The position numbers were made by a program, and so were the translations under genes. Positions 11,436 to 25,692 of a DNA stretch of 64,000 bases are shown here, piece after piece (the stretch's first letter is position 1; each line of letters opens with the position of its first letter). The DNA comes from Alviniconcha marisindica (Eukaryota; Mollusca; Gastropoda; Provannidae), in the NCBI GenBank assembly GCA_018857735.1, contig JABMCL010000970.1, forward strand, positions 141,001 to 205,000, read 5' to 3'. Under the pieces are notes generated by a model. That model was not told the DNA's origin. It was given only the letters and a program-made list of their open reading frames with translations, and searched no databases.

Positions 11436-12961
11436 CGGGAGAGAGGGGGTATGGACATACTGGTGGTGACCCACAATGGGCCATCTTACAGCAACGTCTG
11501 CTTGCTTACGCGGCCACTTCAGGCGACAGACAGGCTGGAAGCTACAGACAAAACAATCAAATGTCTTTGATACTATGGAAACGAGGGTACTACGGTCTAA
11601 TGATATTTAAGGTGACGGCAAGGGTCTGATTCATGTGGCGTTTGTCTATGTTCCATAAACATTTTACAACAGATAAACAGAAAGACACACAGGCGGACAG
11701 TAACAGGCCTACAGAGAGAAGCCAAATAGACATACGAAAACTTTAATGGATTGCTTTTGCTTTTGTTGTTGTTTTCAAGCAAGCCACATGAAAAATGTAT
11801 ACAATACATATTATCAAACAAGGAGAATTAGAACACCAACAAGAATTCTTGATTTCGTTCAATGCTTCGGACCCTCTACGCCCTTCTATGAAACATGTCC
11901 GTAACATCTTATATCGAAGTGGAGAAGAACAAAATTAAAAACTGATTGTGCAGGCATAATATTAAAGTCTGAAAGATATATATATTCGTAAATTTGCCTT
12001 CATGCACAGTCAGGAAATGTAGAGCAACAGTCACAGACAATTTTAGAACTGCACATAACAAATTTTTCTTCACAGTCCATTACTGCAGGAAAGGCAAGAT
12101 GTAGACAAGCTTGTGTGATTATAACAAAATACACCCCTACGTATTTAAATTATTTATTGCCGATTAAACGACGAAGTAAATACTCAAGGCTGCACAAAGA
12201 TTACTGGGGGTAAAATCAGAACTGTCTTTTAAAGAAAATGTGGAAATGCCACTCTATATTCTAAAAGTGCGTGAGAGGTACGCACGCATGTCTATACATA
12301 CAGGTGTGAAATAGGTAAAAGATGTCATCGTTTTACTTTGCATTTAGCAATGGCACCTGAATAGCCACACTAATTTAATCATAAGAGTGCTTTTTTTCTG
12401 CTTTTTGCTTTCTTTTCTTGCACAATTTGTTTCCCTGCGCCCTTATGAGTAAGCTATGAACTTGACAAGATGTTCATTTAGAACTGCAATGAAGTCGATG
12501 TTTAGCGTTGCTTAATAAGCCTGTCTCTACAAACACCCAAGCGTCCAGTTTCACAACACCGAGCAAATTAATTATCCAACACGATCTCCCCAGTGAGAAC
12601 TCTTGGCGCCCATGTAATGCTTTCTAACAACTTGTGACAACAAATACGTAAGCCGTCCGCCAAGTCTTGGACATTCAAAACCTAAGAGATTGATCACGCA
12701 ACCGCATCAGATATCGCCGAGCAAACGACGGAGTAAATACTCAAGGCTGCAGAGGAAGATTCTCACGGGCTAACAGCACGCAAGACGAAGGATGTGACAT
12801 ATTTACCAAGGGTTGGCCTCGGAATATTTTAACGAGAGTGTTGGATAGCCCGCGTCGACTGGCTGTAACTGTTTTCTGACATGCTGTTCCTTCGTCGTTG
12901 AAGCCGGTAATGTAAGGCTCAAAAGTTGACGACGCGGGAGATATTTTGTGTTCCCTCTCTG

Positions 12962-13160
12962 CCCCCCTCCCCCCCCCCCCCCACCCCCTCCCGTTTTGTC
13001 CTCTCACTCAGACAAACGATGATTGTGTTCAATGGCTGGAGTATACATCGCATCTGTTCTCTTCTTCTCCGCCTTCTTCTTCTACCTCATCCTCCTCTTC
13101 TTGTTGTTCTCCTCCTACTTCTGTCGTTTTCTCTTCTTCCCCCCAACTTTTTATTTTTTA
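12962..13160. repeat. C-run and pyrimidine-rich tract
   Basis: A C-run near 12970 and CTT/CTC-rich sequence from about 13055 to 13165. Confidence 0.8.
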
Positions 13161-13225
13161 TTTTTTTAATCGTGCTACAAAATCACCAAAGCCCCAACGT
13201 GAGTGAGTGAGTAAGCAAGTGGTAT

Positions 13226-13298
13226 TTAACCCCCAGTCAACCGCGAAGGTCACGTCTGGGGCACCCTGATATAACCGCTATGGTTGACTGGGCGTTAA
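13226..13298. repeat. 17-bp inverted repeat built from SINE-tail sequence
   Basis: TTAACCCCCAGTCAACC (13226-13242) faces GGTTGACTGGGCGTTAA (13282-13298) across a 39-bp spacer; 16 of 17 bases pair. Both arms carry the GGTTGACTGG core of the dispersed tail family. Confidence 0.85.
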
Positions 13299-14142
13299 AA
13301 CCCAGTTATTTGGGCAAAAAAACCTATAAAATCATCATTGTTCCAGCTTTTAAAAAGAGAAAAATAGCGAAGTTTAAACAAACAGACTCAAGTCCAAACG
13401 GTCAATAACGAACAAGCATGCACGCCGGCGGGGTATACGGTTCACGTAATCACAACTGATGAAAAACAGCTTGAGATGTTCTTGGGTCAAGATGTTCTGC
13501 CCTCAAGTGAATTCGGCTTCTCTCAGGTGACACCTGCCGCGCACCCGCAGGACTAGGGTGGGTTGCAGACAGAGCGATCGACACGCTGGTGACGCTGTCA
13601 GGCGTATGATCCTTGTTTCTCGCTTCCTGGGATTTCTTCGCTTAGCTACCGACTACGTTGGGACATTTTTATGAAAGAGACCTTTGTATATGTACTGGCT
13701 GTAACTTACGATCTGCCTGTTTACTAGATGTATACACAGTGTACGTTATTCATCACAGGGTTTCCCCGAGTCTGAGTCTCCATGCCTGCTGTCCTAATAC
13801 GGTGTCTACTGTCATAAGAAGCATTTATAAAATATCAGTATAGCGACTGGCTCGAGACTTTCTTTTTCTTTTTGTCTTCTTCTTTTTTCTCTTTTTTATT
13901 TTATTTTACTTTATAACTTGTGTCTTTTTTGTGAAGGCTAAAATTAATAGTGTAATACAACCATGATTTACCTGTTGCCGATATTGACTTTGTAACTGAG
14001 TAGAGTCTCTGGGTATGTCTACACTTGACTGATAGTGATAAAGTGAACCTTATTTCCATGAACAGTTTTCTTTCTTATTATTTAAATAGTCAATAACTGC
14101 AAACTGCATGCTTGGAGCACCTACATACAGCTGTAGAAGCCT

Positions 14143-14162
14143 CCCCCCCCCCCCCCCCCCCC

Positions 14163-14234
<72 letters not shown>
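14143..14234. repeat. C-run, (CT)n, (CA)n composite
   Basis: About 20 C, then 9 CT, then about 27 CA units. Confidence 0.97.
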
Positions 14235-14237
<3 letters not shown>

Positions 14238-14756
14238 CCATCAGTGTGCTCCTGAAAGTTGCAATCAGGAATGCCTATATAATACAAAGGTCGATGTCGC
14301 CTTCGCAACTGACACTGTCTGAAACAGTAACTAGACCGTGTATCTTGTGGTGGGCTCTACAATGATAAATTAATGCAATAAGATCCAAACACAAAAAGGT
14401 TCAAACGAACGCTTATTTATTTTAACACGGACACAGTGTGCAAATTTTCGGGGAAATCCCCTTTATCAAGCCACAAAATGACACTTAAACAACAGATAAA
14501 TGGTCATAAACGACGAAAAATTAAAGAAAAAGACATTTTGTTTTCGTTCTGTTTTTACAGTTTGTTCGGTGCTTGGGAGATTGTTGGCATGTTAATAAGG
14601 CAATACGTCAAACTATAAAACGTCATGGAATTCTTATTTTAAAGAGAGAAAGAAAAAAAAAATGTGCCACAACAGTTACTGTTTGCTACACTATAAATTA
14701 TGGTATTTTGTTGTTGTTTTAACATGTACAAATAAGTAATAATAGGCCAATTAAAA

Positions 14757-14784
14757 AAACTAAAAGCTTGTTAAAAATAATGTA

Positions 14785-14877
<93 letters not shown>

Positions 14878-15003
14878 ACTGAGAGAAGCCGAATTCACTT
14901 TAAAAAAACTAAAAAGCTTGTTAAAAATAATGTAAAGAGTGTGTGTGTGTGTGCGCGCGCGCCCGCGCGCGTGCGTACGAGCGGGCATTCGTGCTTGCAC
15001 GTG

Positions 15004-15038
<35 letters not shown>

Positions 15039-15073
15039 ACATGTGTGCGTGCACATATGTGCGTCCGTGCGTG
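14757..15073. repeat. Duplicated flank plus (GT)n and (GTGC)n arrays
   Basis: AGCTTGTTAAAAATAATGTA occurs at about 14765 and again at about 14913, each time leading into a GT-rich array (14787-14877; 14938-15073, the latter with GTGC steps). This is a local duplication anchored on a microsatellite. Confidence 0.85.
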
Positions 15074-15973
15074 TGCTCTGAAAAGCTCATTCACTCTTGA
15101 CTTGTATAGTAGCCCTTAAGTCTCTCTTAATGCGGCCTTTATGGCGGTGTGTTGGGCCTACTCCCTTCACGGATTAGACAGCAAGCATAATTATTGTGTT
15201 CACTCAAAATCCATGCGATGTCAAACTACATTCAAACAATCAGATTAATTTACTTCGAAATACGTGTTCGCTTTCTCTGGCAGGCAGAATCAAACGCCAA
15301 TGCCTTTCAAAACGCGTTCAAAATAATCAGATTCTCATCAACTACCAAGCAGATTGTATTTAAAGACATGCGTTAAGCCATGTCTACCATTTGAAAAACT
15401 CCTGCGAGCGGAAAGCAAACGACCGGCCATAATGCGTTGATAATGGGCCGTAGATTATCATGCGTACCAAGATTACAGAATTTATGCAGAAAATCCGCGC
15501 GATAGAGCCCAACACAGGCCTCAGAACGTGCAGCACGTGCTTGGCCTATATCCCGCTATCTAATAAATTGTTTTCGTCTCTACCTCCACCTTTCCTACGA
15601 CCGCCAAACAAACCAGCCAGCTGATAGACTTATGAAAGCCCCCGCGACGTCTGGGAAACAAGGAAAGATCGTGTCAGCAGGCATTTAAGCGTCCTCCCGC
15701 AGAGCTGAAATGGCTGCGGGTATGATGGCGGCAGGGCAAAACGTTCGTTCTCTGGCATTAATACCTCGTTTCCCAAGGCCGCATTTTCTTCGATGCGCTA
15801 AACGAGTTGTAATGGGTTACACACTCCCTAAAGACAAGCAGCTAGGGTACAAAAACAGGCATGCGCCACCAGACAGCATGCTTATTAGTACTATTTGCTC
15901 AAAAATGAAAAAACAATAAGTGCATCAAATAGTTCAAAATGAAAGTTGTTGGGTTTTGTTTGTTTTTAATGGG

Positions 15974-15974
15974 G

Positions 15975-16003
<29 letters not shown>
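15974..16003. repeat. (GACA)n microsatellite
   Basis: About seven GACA units. Confidence 0.9.
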
Positions 16004-16005
<2 letters not shown>

Positions 16006-16666
16006 GACAGAGAGACAGAGCGAGAAATCTTTAAACTTTTTTTTTTCCTTTCTTTTCATCATTTTTTTTTCTCCATTTTTTTCAATGCAAAATTGTCCGA
16101 TAAAAAGCTAGCGAGTTCTCCGAAGCACACACACTTAAGGACGTTACAACTGACGCAAGACCGTAATCACAGAAACAGATATGCCGCCTTGCATGCATGC
16201 ATGCATCTTCCTAGAACAAAAAAGAAGACGGGGAAAAAAACACGCCTACAGCCGCCCTGAAACAATTCATTGATCCCAAAACCATCAGCATTTGAGCGCT
16301 TTGTACTTGGAATCCACACAACCTTCCTTTCCCCGGCAGCGGCAGGCATGCGAAAAGTATCAACAGTCTCCCCACGACTCCGTGGGAGGCTAAGCCCGAG
16401 GTAAAAATACTATCAACACAAAAAAAGCAAGTAGGATGTTCGCATGGCGGCACTGAACCAATAAAACGCTCAGTCCAAAAGAATTAAACAGAGGATTTGC
16501 GAGCACACTCTGCTCTGAAGCTTTTATGTGGTTAAGGCTTTGAATGTTCAGCTCCAACTGGCCAAAGTATAATAATTATTCTAAGGTCGAAAAATAAAGA
16601 CCTTAACAAAAAAAAATGCACCACTATCTTGTTCTCAAATCCAGTCCAATTGTCATACAGTTTTCG

Positions 16667-16825
<159 letters not shown>

Positions 16826-17032
16826 ACCACCACCACCACCATTGAGACGACGACCAGACCTTCCCATTCCTTCCTTTTTCTTTGATCGACAGAGTAAATT
16901 ACCGTTGACAGCTTAGTCATCTGTGACTGTCTGTTGAAACTGCTCTGCTGCATTAATCATTAATTTCTTCCCTTCGCTCCGTCGGTTAGTTCTGTGAGAA
17001 AAACGAACCACGATTGCTACTTTGTCGGCAAA

Positions 17033-17130
17033 GGGGGGGGGGGGGGGGGGGAACACCGAGGGACCTCGGAAAAATCTACTCCGATCGTTTTGCACTAGAA
17101 TAATCTCTGTTCTACCATTGAATTCTGGAG

Positions 17131-17170
<40 letters not shown>

Positions 17171-17193
17171 GCGTGTGCGTGTGTGTGTGTGTG
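17033..17193. repeat. G homopolymer (19 bp) and (GT)n
   Basis: G-run 17033-17051; GT/GTGC array 17133-17193. Confidence 0.95.
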
Positions 17194-19785
17194 ATGGGAT
17201 GGGTTCAAATGATTTTTTAAAGGAATTTCCTACTGGTTTATATTAAAATATTACTCATACTGCTATTCCTCTAAAAAAAACTGTCCTCAATAACAAGCAC
17301 TTAAATATCACTCTCCGGGAGCCACCCAGTTTACAGAGGTTATAATTAAGTACCGCACGAGTATATTTACGAATACCACGTACATCCCATATCCTCCGAA
17401 CCGTTTCTGAAAAACGACCAGTCAAATTAAAACGGGATTCGAGTTACACGTGTGTGAGTCAGGGCTTAGACCAAATTACAGGTGAGGTGTGTGAACGGAA
17501 AAGAAGGGAAAAGAAAAAGACAAGGCAAGCCAAGAACGGTGCTGGTGAGAAAATCCCCTTGCCACCAAGGCGGTTGACACGCTGCGGTGTTGGATTTCAC
17601 GGACTAACATAGTGTTTAAATGGGGGCTCTGGCTTAGGGGCGTTGTGCACTCTCGGAACGTCATCCCCCAACATCACAACAAAGCCCTGGACACCCTTGT
17701 CCGTCCCCGGTCAATTTCATTTCTTCTGAACACCGGAGCAGGATGTTCTGTCGCTCTTGATCAATGTTTTAGTTTTCTAAACGGGGACGGGGGAAGACAG
17801 TGAGAACGGGGGGAGAGGGAGGAGTTGAGGGAGGGAGGGAGGGGGGCTAAAACTAGCACTGAAACTGGTTCACGTGCAGGGAAAGCACCGGAAGCAGAAG
17901 GCGGATAAGAAACCCCAAGCGGGGGAAAAATAAGAAAGAAAGAACAAAAAACTTCTCTTACAAAAAGCTACTGTGCTTTACACAAAATCCTGTGCCTGGC
18001 GGCTCACCGCAGCGTGGGCACTCAAAATCCAAGCGGTTGTGCGGTCATGGCAGCGTGATGGACTTGCAAAACGCTTTCAATCCATTCAGATCTGTCAACC
18101 CACACTGCTCGAGGCCAAGGCTGCCTGCCATCCATTCACTGGACCCAGCCTGAATACGGTTACCATCGACAACTTAAATGATTTCTAGGAGTGGCAGTTT
18201 CACCTTTCTGTTGGGCCGAGTGCGGGCCAGTGAGGGTGGAAGCCCCGCAGGGACTGGGTGTATCCGGGTGGCCTCTTCAGAGGTCCACTGTTCGCTGTTG
18301 TGTTTACAGATTAAAACAGAGCTTCGCTCAGCTCTCCCTAAACGTCTGAACTCCTCTGGATTCAAAACGGGCATTTTGCCCCATCTCCTTGAAGTGAATG
18401 GAACACTGCTCTTTGTTGAAACTGTTCTGGTTCTGGTAAAAGCAAGAACAAGAATTCTACGACGTTGTGAATGACGTACCGTCTCCAGTGGTGGAGAGTC
18501 GGATTTTTATCTCTTGTGGTGGAATTGTACTGCGACTGCCATAAAGCAGCAAAGTGTAGCCCGATCAGTACGCTGGTCTAAGCAGGTGGAACAACAAATG
18601 TAATACTCCATTGGTGATCAGTCATGCTAAGAAAGTACAGACACTACTCGAGCTGTCAAGCTCAAGATTTCATGTCGTCATTTAGCCGAACCATAACAGA
18701 CCTTTTGGTGGAGGGACGGAGGGGGAAAGGGCTAGGCGTGAGTCACCCATAACGAGTTCGCTGGTCGTTCAGACTCAGAGAGGACGGTTCTGGAAGAGGT
18801 CCATAGCACTGAACAGCCGTGCCACCAGTAACAGACTGAATAGGCGGGCTCGTAGTTTGTTGACCTTAGCGATTTATGCACGAATACCCGATTGCCATTG
18901 ACCATACAGGCATAATGTTGTTTCAGTTTTACAATTATTATGATGCCAAATTGCAGAGAAGCCTTTGTTCGGTGTTGGAGCAGAGTGAGGGTCTGGTAGT
19001 TTTCGCGTCCGCAAAGGCTAATTACTCCCTTCCTCTATGTAAAGGTCAAGTAAACCTCGACTACTTCTCTCTCTCCCAACTCCTCTAATGCTTCTACTGC
19101 AAGCCTACTCCCGCGTGTCCTCTACTTCCCTCCCCATTCCTATTCCAATCAGTCCAACAAAAGAATTCTGAATATGCGGTACCACAAAATCCTTGACTTT
19201 GAGACCTGCCAAGATTTCCATCAAAACATCTATTGTGTACCGGGTCTCCAATTCAACCTTCTTTCTCGACAGTTTTCCTAGAGGGTTTTTGTTCGCCCTT
19301 CATTCTCTCCTGCTCGACAAAAAAAAAAATCTGACATTAGCAAGTGGTGAAGTGGTCACAATTCAGATTCTTTCTTCTGGACCGCCACGCCTTGCTTTGA
19401 ACCCCGCCACAGCCGGGCCGATCGTAGAGTCATGTGGTCAAGGCAATGGACAATGGCGCGGACCCCAGCTGACAAAGGCTGATTGTCGCGCCGCAAACCC
19501 TGTCACTGCGAGGACCGCCATCACTCACCCAGCCCTCATCTCGACCGCCACCTCCTTTTGACGCAGTGTCAACACGGCGGTGAGGACAACGTGCTACCTG
19601 GCTGCACTGAGAAGCGATCTGGGGCGGCCAGTGCTGCCAGTATACATACAACTACGTCGCCGGTTAAAAATTGATTTATAGGACTCGTTAACGCTTCTCG
19701 GCTGATCTAGAGTCTTTGGACATCCGTAAATCAGTAGGTAGTGGCCGTTGGGGTTGTAACTGTAACAAGTGGTATTGATTTGGGC

Positions 19786-19820
19786 GATATATATATATAG
19801 ATATATAGATATATATATAA
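19786..19820. repeat. (TA)n with GATA interruptions
   Basis: Short interrupted TA array. Confidence 0.85.
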
Positions 19821-19844
19821 TGTATAAATTAACCATAGTTCAGG

Positions 19845-19928
19845 AGCCGTGTGAGAGTCGAGGTGGCCGTCCTGGGCTGTCCGTCCTAACGAGCCTTCTG
19901 GTTTCCGTGGACGTAAAGCTATATTGAA
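19845..19928 (+). mobile_element. SINE 3' fragment with type I tail
   Basis: It reads GGTGGCCGTCCTGGGCTGTC, a CCTAACGAGCC segment and TTTCCGTGGACGTAAAGC, matching the other type I tails. Confidence 0.6.
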
Positions 19929-21373
19929 CCATGCTTCGGCATTGGTCTCAGCTTGTCCCTAATATGTCAACTGACATCTGAGGACATTAAGCAACACTAC
20001 CTACCTACCTATAAATTAACCAATCGTCGGCGCATGAATTGAATGAAGGCCAAAAAGGTCAACCTCCGTTTCGTGAGTTCAGTTCTCACAGTCAGACAAG
20101 GTCGGTTTCGAACAGGTGTCTGACGTGATTAGGAAAAAGCTGTGTCTACCTGTTGATGTTAGAACAAACATTTTCCATAAACCCGAAATGCAACTCCCAT
20201 ACAATTATAGTAACCAGTACACCACTCGCACTCAAAAAAAATACATAATTATCTTAGCCATAACTGTAGCAAGATACCAATGGACACCGAATACCCACAA
20301 ATGTCGTCTACAACAGTACAACAACGCAGTACATGACAACAACTGGACTAATCTGATGAATTATCGTCCCGAGGGGCTTGGGGAGGTAGTGACTGGTGGC
20401 AGAACGGTGATGAATGGCCGAGAAACACGATAGCCAGGCGGTCACTGACCACAGCCCCACCATGGTTCAACAGCATTAGAGCGTCCAGACACGCCACTGA
20501 AAGATACATCATAGGATGCTCCTCACCAACCAGATACATAAAGTAATGCCCCGAGGGGGACCCACAAGTGAGCTGCTGCTTCTTCAGACAATCGTGCTTA
20601 TCGGTTAGGAAATGGAAACCCAGAGGGAATGCAATCGGTGGAAATGGAAGGCAAAACAGCAAAGAGATGACATATAAACGCCTGATTCATGATGTTGCAT
20701 ATCATTAGCGTCGCCCGGGACATTTGTTACCACTCTGCGATGGTCATAAAATGTCCCCACAGGAATCGCACGTTCCAGGCACAAGAAGTAACCATGAAGT
20801 GAGGGGAGTTGCAGTAAATACCAAGCAGGGACGGGGGGACTTTCAAGATAATACACAAGTCATAAAATAACACCTCAGGAATATAGCTGAATGACAGATT
20901 GTACGACGGTACACCATGCGCGACTATACGCACCAGACAGACAGATGCGATCGCCATCGGTTAAAAGCTTTGGGAGTTTCAACTGCACTTAAAGAAAGCG
21001 GCCAGGGCGGGGGAGGGGGCAGCATGGAAACCGCCCGTTCAACTTTCTGTCGGAACTTGGGGCAATGTTAGAGAGACGGGGAGACATGACAAACGATAAG
21101 CTAAACTTGCGGGGATCCGAAAATGCACCAAGATGACAGGAGTACATAGCTCATCGTTATACCGACTGCAATCCAAAAAACAACACCACGCACCATCAAA
21201 AAATAGACCGAGAAGAAAGCGTAAAAGCTTGAAGGGGTTCTGGTCTGAGTTTAATTTGATCACAGAACCCCGAGAGTAACAGCGCTGTCCGAATGATCAC
21301 TACAGGTCCGACGCAGGATTGGATGAATGTACTAACGAAGGCACTTAGTCTCTGGAAAGGTGCCTTTTTGCTT

Positions 21374-21390
21374 GGGGGGGGGGGGGGGGG
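21374..21390. repeat. G homopolymer (17 bp)
   Basis: Uninterrupted G-run. Confidence 0.95.
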
Positions 21391-21583
21391 TAAGACGTTA
21401 ATCATACTCATGGCCAAACGTTTTTTCTTCTGACAGTTCAGTGCATCCACAACAATATTCAGGAATCGGACCCGGAAAAAAACTGAAACAAAGTTTTCAC
21501 TTTCATTCTTAGTATTGTTTGTTGGTGTATTATCTGTTCTTTGATAGAGAAACATTTTCTGAATGAAAATTTGCGCTTGTTTT

Positions 21584-21589
<6 letters not shown>

Positions 21590-21653
<64 letters not shown>

Positions 21654-21684
21654 TATATAGATAGATAGATAGATAGATAGATAG
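21590..21684. repeat. (TA)n joined to (GATA)n
   Basis: About 31 TA units then about seven GATA units. Confidence 0.95.
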
Positions 21685-22745
21685 TAATTAAAATAAGCGT
21701 TCTTTCTAACCTTTCGTGTGTTCAGAAGTTGGGTTTCTAACGCTTGTGACAAGTCAACAGGCATTCAACACACCGCAACCGCAACTGGATAAGTACAATA
21801 TTTTTATCTACCACCGCAAAACTGTTGTCTTGTAGCTTTGAAATAGGGGCTTACCCCGAAAATTTGCGCATGCTTTGTACTGTCATATTAAATCAGCGTT
21901 CATTTTAACCGTTTACTGACATGTTTTTAGCTTATTGAACAAACAAACAAAAAAAGACAAATCAAAGTTCTCTCGTAGCCTGTAACTCAATCCATCGTAT
22001 AAGTTCTATTCACTGCCGTGCAGAAACTGAAACAATACTGAGGAAGAGATCAGAGTCTATCACAAACGATAAATGGAAACCTACACCATGAATAAATGGC
22101 CTAACTGACATGACTGCGCATTATGATTTATCAGTGTGCACGAGCATGATAATTAATGAATTTGCATGAATACTGCCGTAATTTACTCAAAGGCAAAACA
22201 ATTTTGAAGCAATGAATTGTATAGGGAACGTGGCACACGTTCGTTATGCACATGGGAGTATCCGCAACTTCTCATACTGAAGTAATCCCACCAAAGTTCA
22301 TAATAGTAGCCTGAAAGAAAAGAAGAAAAAACGCTCAACACGTCTAAAAACACGCCTCATCTTTCACACCCGAGATGACTAACGTTGGTAGACAGGGCTT
22401 GCGATCTCAGATAACGATGACAGGTCTTCAGTCCTCGGAAGAAAAACTGGCCAAAAAAAAAAAAAGTGTGGCATGTGCAACGTTCTGTGAGTGGACAGAA
22501 AAGGTACTCGTCTGACAAAGACAAATTATCACGAACCTGAAATTTGCTTGTCATGCAAAGAGATAGAGGAGTGGAGGCTAGGAGCGAGATAAAGACATTC
22601 AAAGAGTGTTAAAGACACTCAGAGAGATGGCGAAGGAAAGATGTGCGCGCGTGCTTACATATGCGTGTGAGAGAGAGAGAGAGATGGGGGAGGGAGGGAA
22701 AGAGACTACAGTACCAGTCAATACTGTTTGAATGCAGCCATGCTG

Positions 22746-22749
<4 letters not shown>

Positions 22750-22818
<69 letters not shown>
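22750..22818. repeat. (CA)n microsatellite
   Basis: About 34 CA units. Confidence 0.97.
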
Positions 22819-22820
<2 letters not shown>

Positions 22821-23672
22821 GCATCCAAAATCAAGGCAAAACAATTCCTGTAAACAATCGTCTTGGGTTAGTCTGCTATCCAAATCAGAAGAACGATCTA
22901 GCTTGAAGTTGAACCAAGCTTGTTCCTGTATATTGAGCTATAAGTATAACCTTTGCAATTTCCTGCTCAGTGAACCACAGCACTTGTAGTCAGTATCTTA
23001 TAAAAGTACCCTCTCTTTGATGGCCCATATTGATCACTCCTATCAACTCATGGACATCTGCCACGTCCTTTCAACATACCACTCGAATGGCTCTTTAAAA
23101 GGGTGAGGAAGAGGCAAGAACATTACTTTGTGTAGTTGTCAATAAAAAAAAATGTTCGTAGTATTACTGTCGTGTTGTACGCCATAAGTAGCTGTACTAC
23201 AAAAAGAGGTAACTGTAGTGTGAAATGAAGTATGGTCACTTGTCCCAAGTGCTACCCATCTGGCCATTCATTTGATCGCTATACAGTCATATTTACACAA
23301 CATAGTCCATATATATATATATTGGAAAGTGTATTCCATGTTCTTTAGCTTTCATTTGATCTCGAAACTTCAAAATCAAGATGTTTCTGCATCAGACTGA
23401 TTTTCGACTGGATTTCCCACATTCTGTCACCAGAACCTAAATTTTAAAAAATCAATTTGTAAGTAGGAACTGAATGGAGATAAAAGGTGGGGACACACAG
23501 GATGGAGAAAATGGAAAAGCAATAAAAGGATTAAAGCACTGCTAATATTTACTAATAATAATTAAAGTATTTACTATGATTATACACGCACACATGACAC
23601 TCTATTGACAATTACCACAATACACAATTTACAGCCAACTTAAACAGACAACAAACATATTCAGACATGAAT

Positions 23673-23677
<5 letters not shown>

Positions 23678-23746
<69 letters not shown>
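23678..23746. repeat. (TA)n microsatellite
   Basis: About 34 TA units. Confidence 0.97.
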
Positions 23747-23749
<3 letters not shown>

Positions 23750-23914
23750 GGTAGCAGTACGTAAATGGTACATGATAAACGGTTTTGTTTTTACTTAAAA
23801 TGAATGACCATACTCATAGAAACGCGGCAATTTGAAACTGCAAATGAAGTCTCGTCGATTGGTACATGGATATTGTCACAGGTCTCTACGTGCCTCTGTT
23901 GTGTCTAGAACTGT

Positions 23915-24045
23915 AAGCCAGCTTTCTACTTGTGTTTTGATGACTTGTGTTTCGACCGGTAGATCGATAAAGTAACCGTGAATGTGCGATTCGTCCTGAG
24001 GTGACCCTGTGCGGTTGACTGGACGTAAAAATCCAAGATGTAACT
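23915..24045 (+). mobile_element. SINE/tail repeat, GGTTGACTGGACGT family
   Basis: It carries GATGACTTGTGTTTCGACC, GTGCGATTCGTCCTGAGGTG, ACCCTGTGCGGTTGACTGG and ACGTAAAAATCC. The same order recurs at 60.3-60.4 kb and, shortened, at several other places, so it is a dispersed family. The GGTTGACTGGACGTTAAA end looks like tails of mollusc SINEs. Confidence 0.65.
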
Positions 24046-24540
24046 AACCAACCATGCCATCATCCGTCAGGCCTTTTCGTGTATTTAAAAGAAAACGACC
24101 AAAGCTCTGTCAATGAATCTGCTCCTTCCTGCAGTCAATCAGTTTGCAGAACTGGGCAACAGAGGCCACCCAGAAAGTATAACTGACGATGAAATCGGAG
24201 GAGGGTGGAAGGAACACAGTATACAAATTCCCTGACAGGCTCTATTCGCGCACATGGCCGAATAAAACAACAACGTTTAGAGTGCATGACAATAGCCATG
24301 AACTACAGGTACGGGTGCAGAAAACAACAACACTGGATTCGACGGGGCAGGAACATTGCATTTCACAGTGAGGAACCGCAGATTTCACGGCAAAGAGAGC
24401 TCGGATCCTGTTCCCCGGGATTGGGGGCGTCAGGAGGCTGCAGAATGAGAGACGTGACAGGAAGCGTGATGGAACCATCAGACAGGAACGTGGCAAAACA
24501 ATGCACTTGTTGGTACACGTCCGTGCGTGCCCATGGCTCG

Positions 24541-25030
24541 TACACTGTTTTGTAACTGGTGCTACAGGTAGTGTTAGTACGCGTCTGGTTTGTGTTTTCT
24601 AACGACACACTCTATTCACTGCGTTTAGCAACTGGTGGTACAGGCATCTGGTTGGTGTGGGATTGTTTTGTTCTTCTTGTTCTTATTCTTACTATGCGTA
24701 GTGTTCAGCAGCTAGCAAGCAGTGTTGGCAATGTTTGTAACACACTCCAAACTTCGCTTTCCGGCACCTTCCTCCAAGGAGGTGGGATGTCGTAAACCAG
24801 TGCTTGTAGTTTGTGTCTGTAATTGTCTTGTTGATGTTTTCTGACAACACACTCTTACTGACAAAAAGTATTCAACAACTGATGGTGCATGCAGTGTCTG
24901 CAAGGGCCTGGTTCGTGTTTTCTGACGGCACACTCTTATGCATAGTGTTTAGCAACTGGTGGCACAGGCAGTGTCTTGTTGGCGTTTCCGGAGGACAAAC
25001 ACTCAAGTACAGTACTTAGTAATTGGTGAT
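24541..25030 (+). repeat. Degenerate tandem repeat, unit about 76 bp
   Basis: Six or more diverged units share GTGTTTAGCAACTGGTGG, ACAGGCAGTGT, CTGGTTCGTGTTTTCTGAC and ACACTCTTATGCATA. The clearest start near 24545, 24621, 24868 and 24944. Confidence 0.8.
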
Positions 25031-25351
25031 ACTACCCAGAATATTGTTACCAATCTTGGCAATTTCTAATAATCAACACAAGTGAGAATACTGTTTAGTA
25101 ACGAAGTATTACTAGTATTCGCAAGGTGTCCCGTTAAGGCCGTGTTTCGTGTAAATAAACACCTGATGTTCTGATAGTATCCATGGGTATCTCTGTGGAC
25201 AGCTGAAGAGTTCTATTGCTTACAACATAATTATTTGACGAATAATTTATGAACGAATCATAGCCTGTCTGTCCGTATAGTATGTAGTTATGTGAACAGC
25301 ACGAAAAATCCAAACCTGGTCTGTAACCATTCTGGTGTATGTCGTAGTAAA

Positions 25352-25458
25352 AAAATAAAAAAAAAAAAAAATATTGGTGTGTGTGTGAGAGAGAGAGAGG
25401 GGGGGGGGGAAGGGAGGGAGAGAGAGGGAGAAATAAATACATAGTGTGTGTGTGTGTG

Positions 25459-25519
<61 letters not shown>
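25352..25519. repeat. A-run, (GA)n, G-run, long (GA)n
   Basis: A-rich 25350-25371, purine tract to 25433, GA array to 25519. It faces a (CT)n array at 25632. Confidence 0.95.
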
Positions 25520-25524
<5 letters not shown>

Positions 25525-25628
25525 ATAAATAGTTTCCTCTAGAGCTTTTTATGTATATATATTTGAATGCTGTCAATGACAATGAGATGAAATGGGAAGC
25601 GTCCAAATCCCCCCCCCACGCCCAATTT

Positions 25629-25631
<3 letters not shown>

Positions 25632-25691
<60 letters not shown>

Positions 25692-25692
25692 G

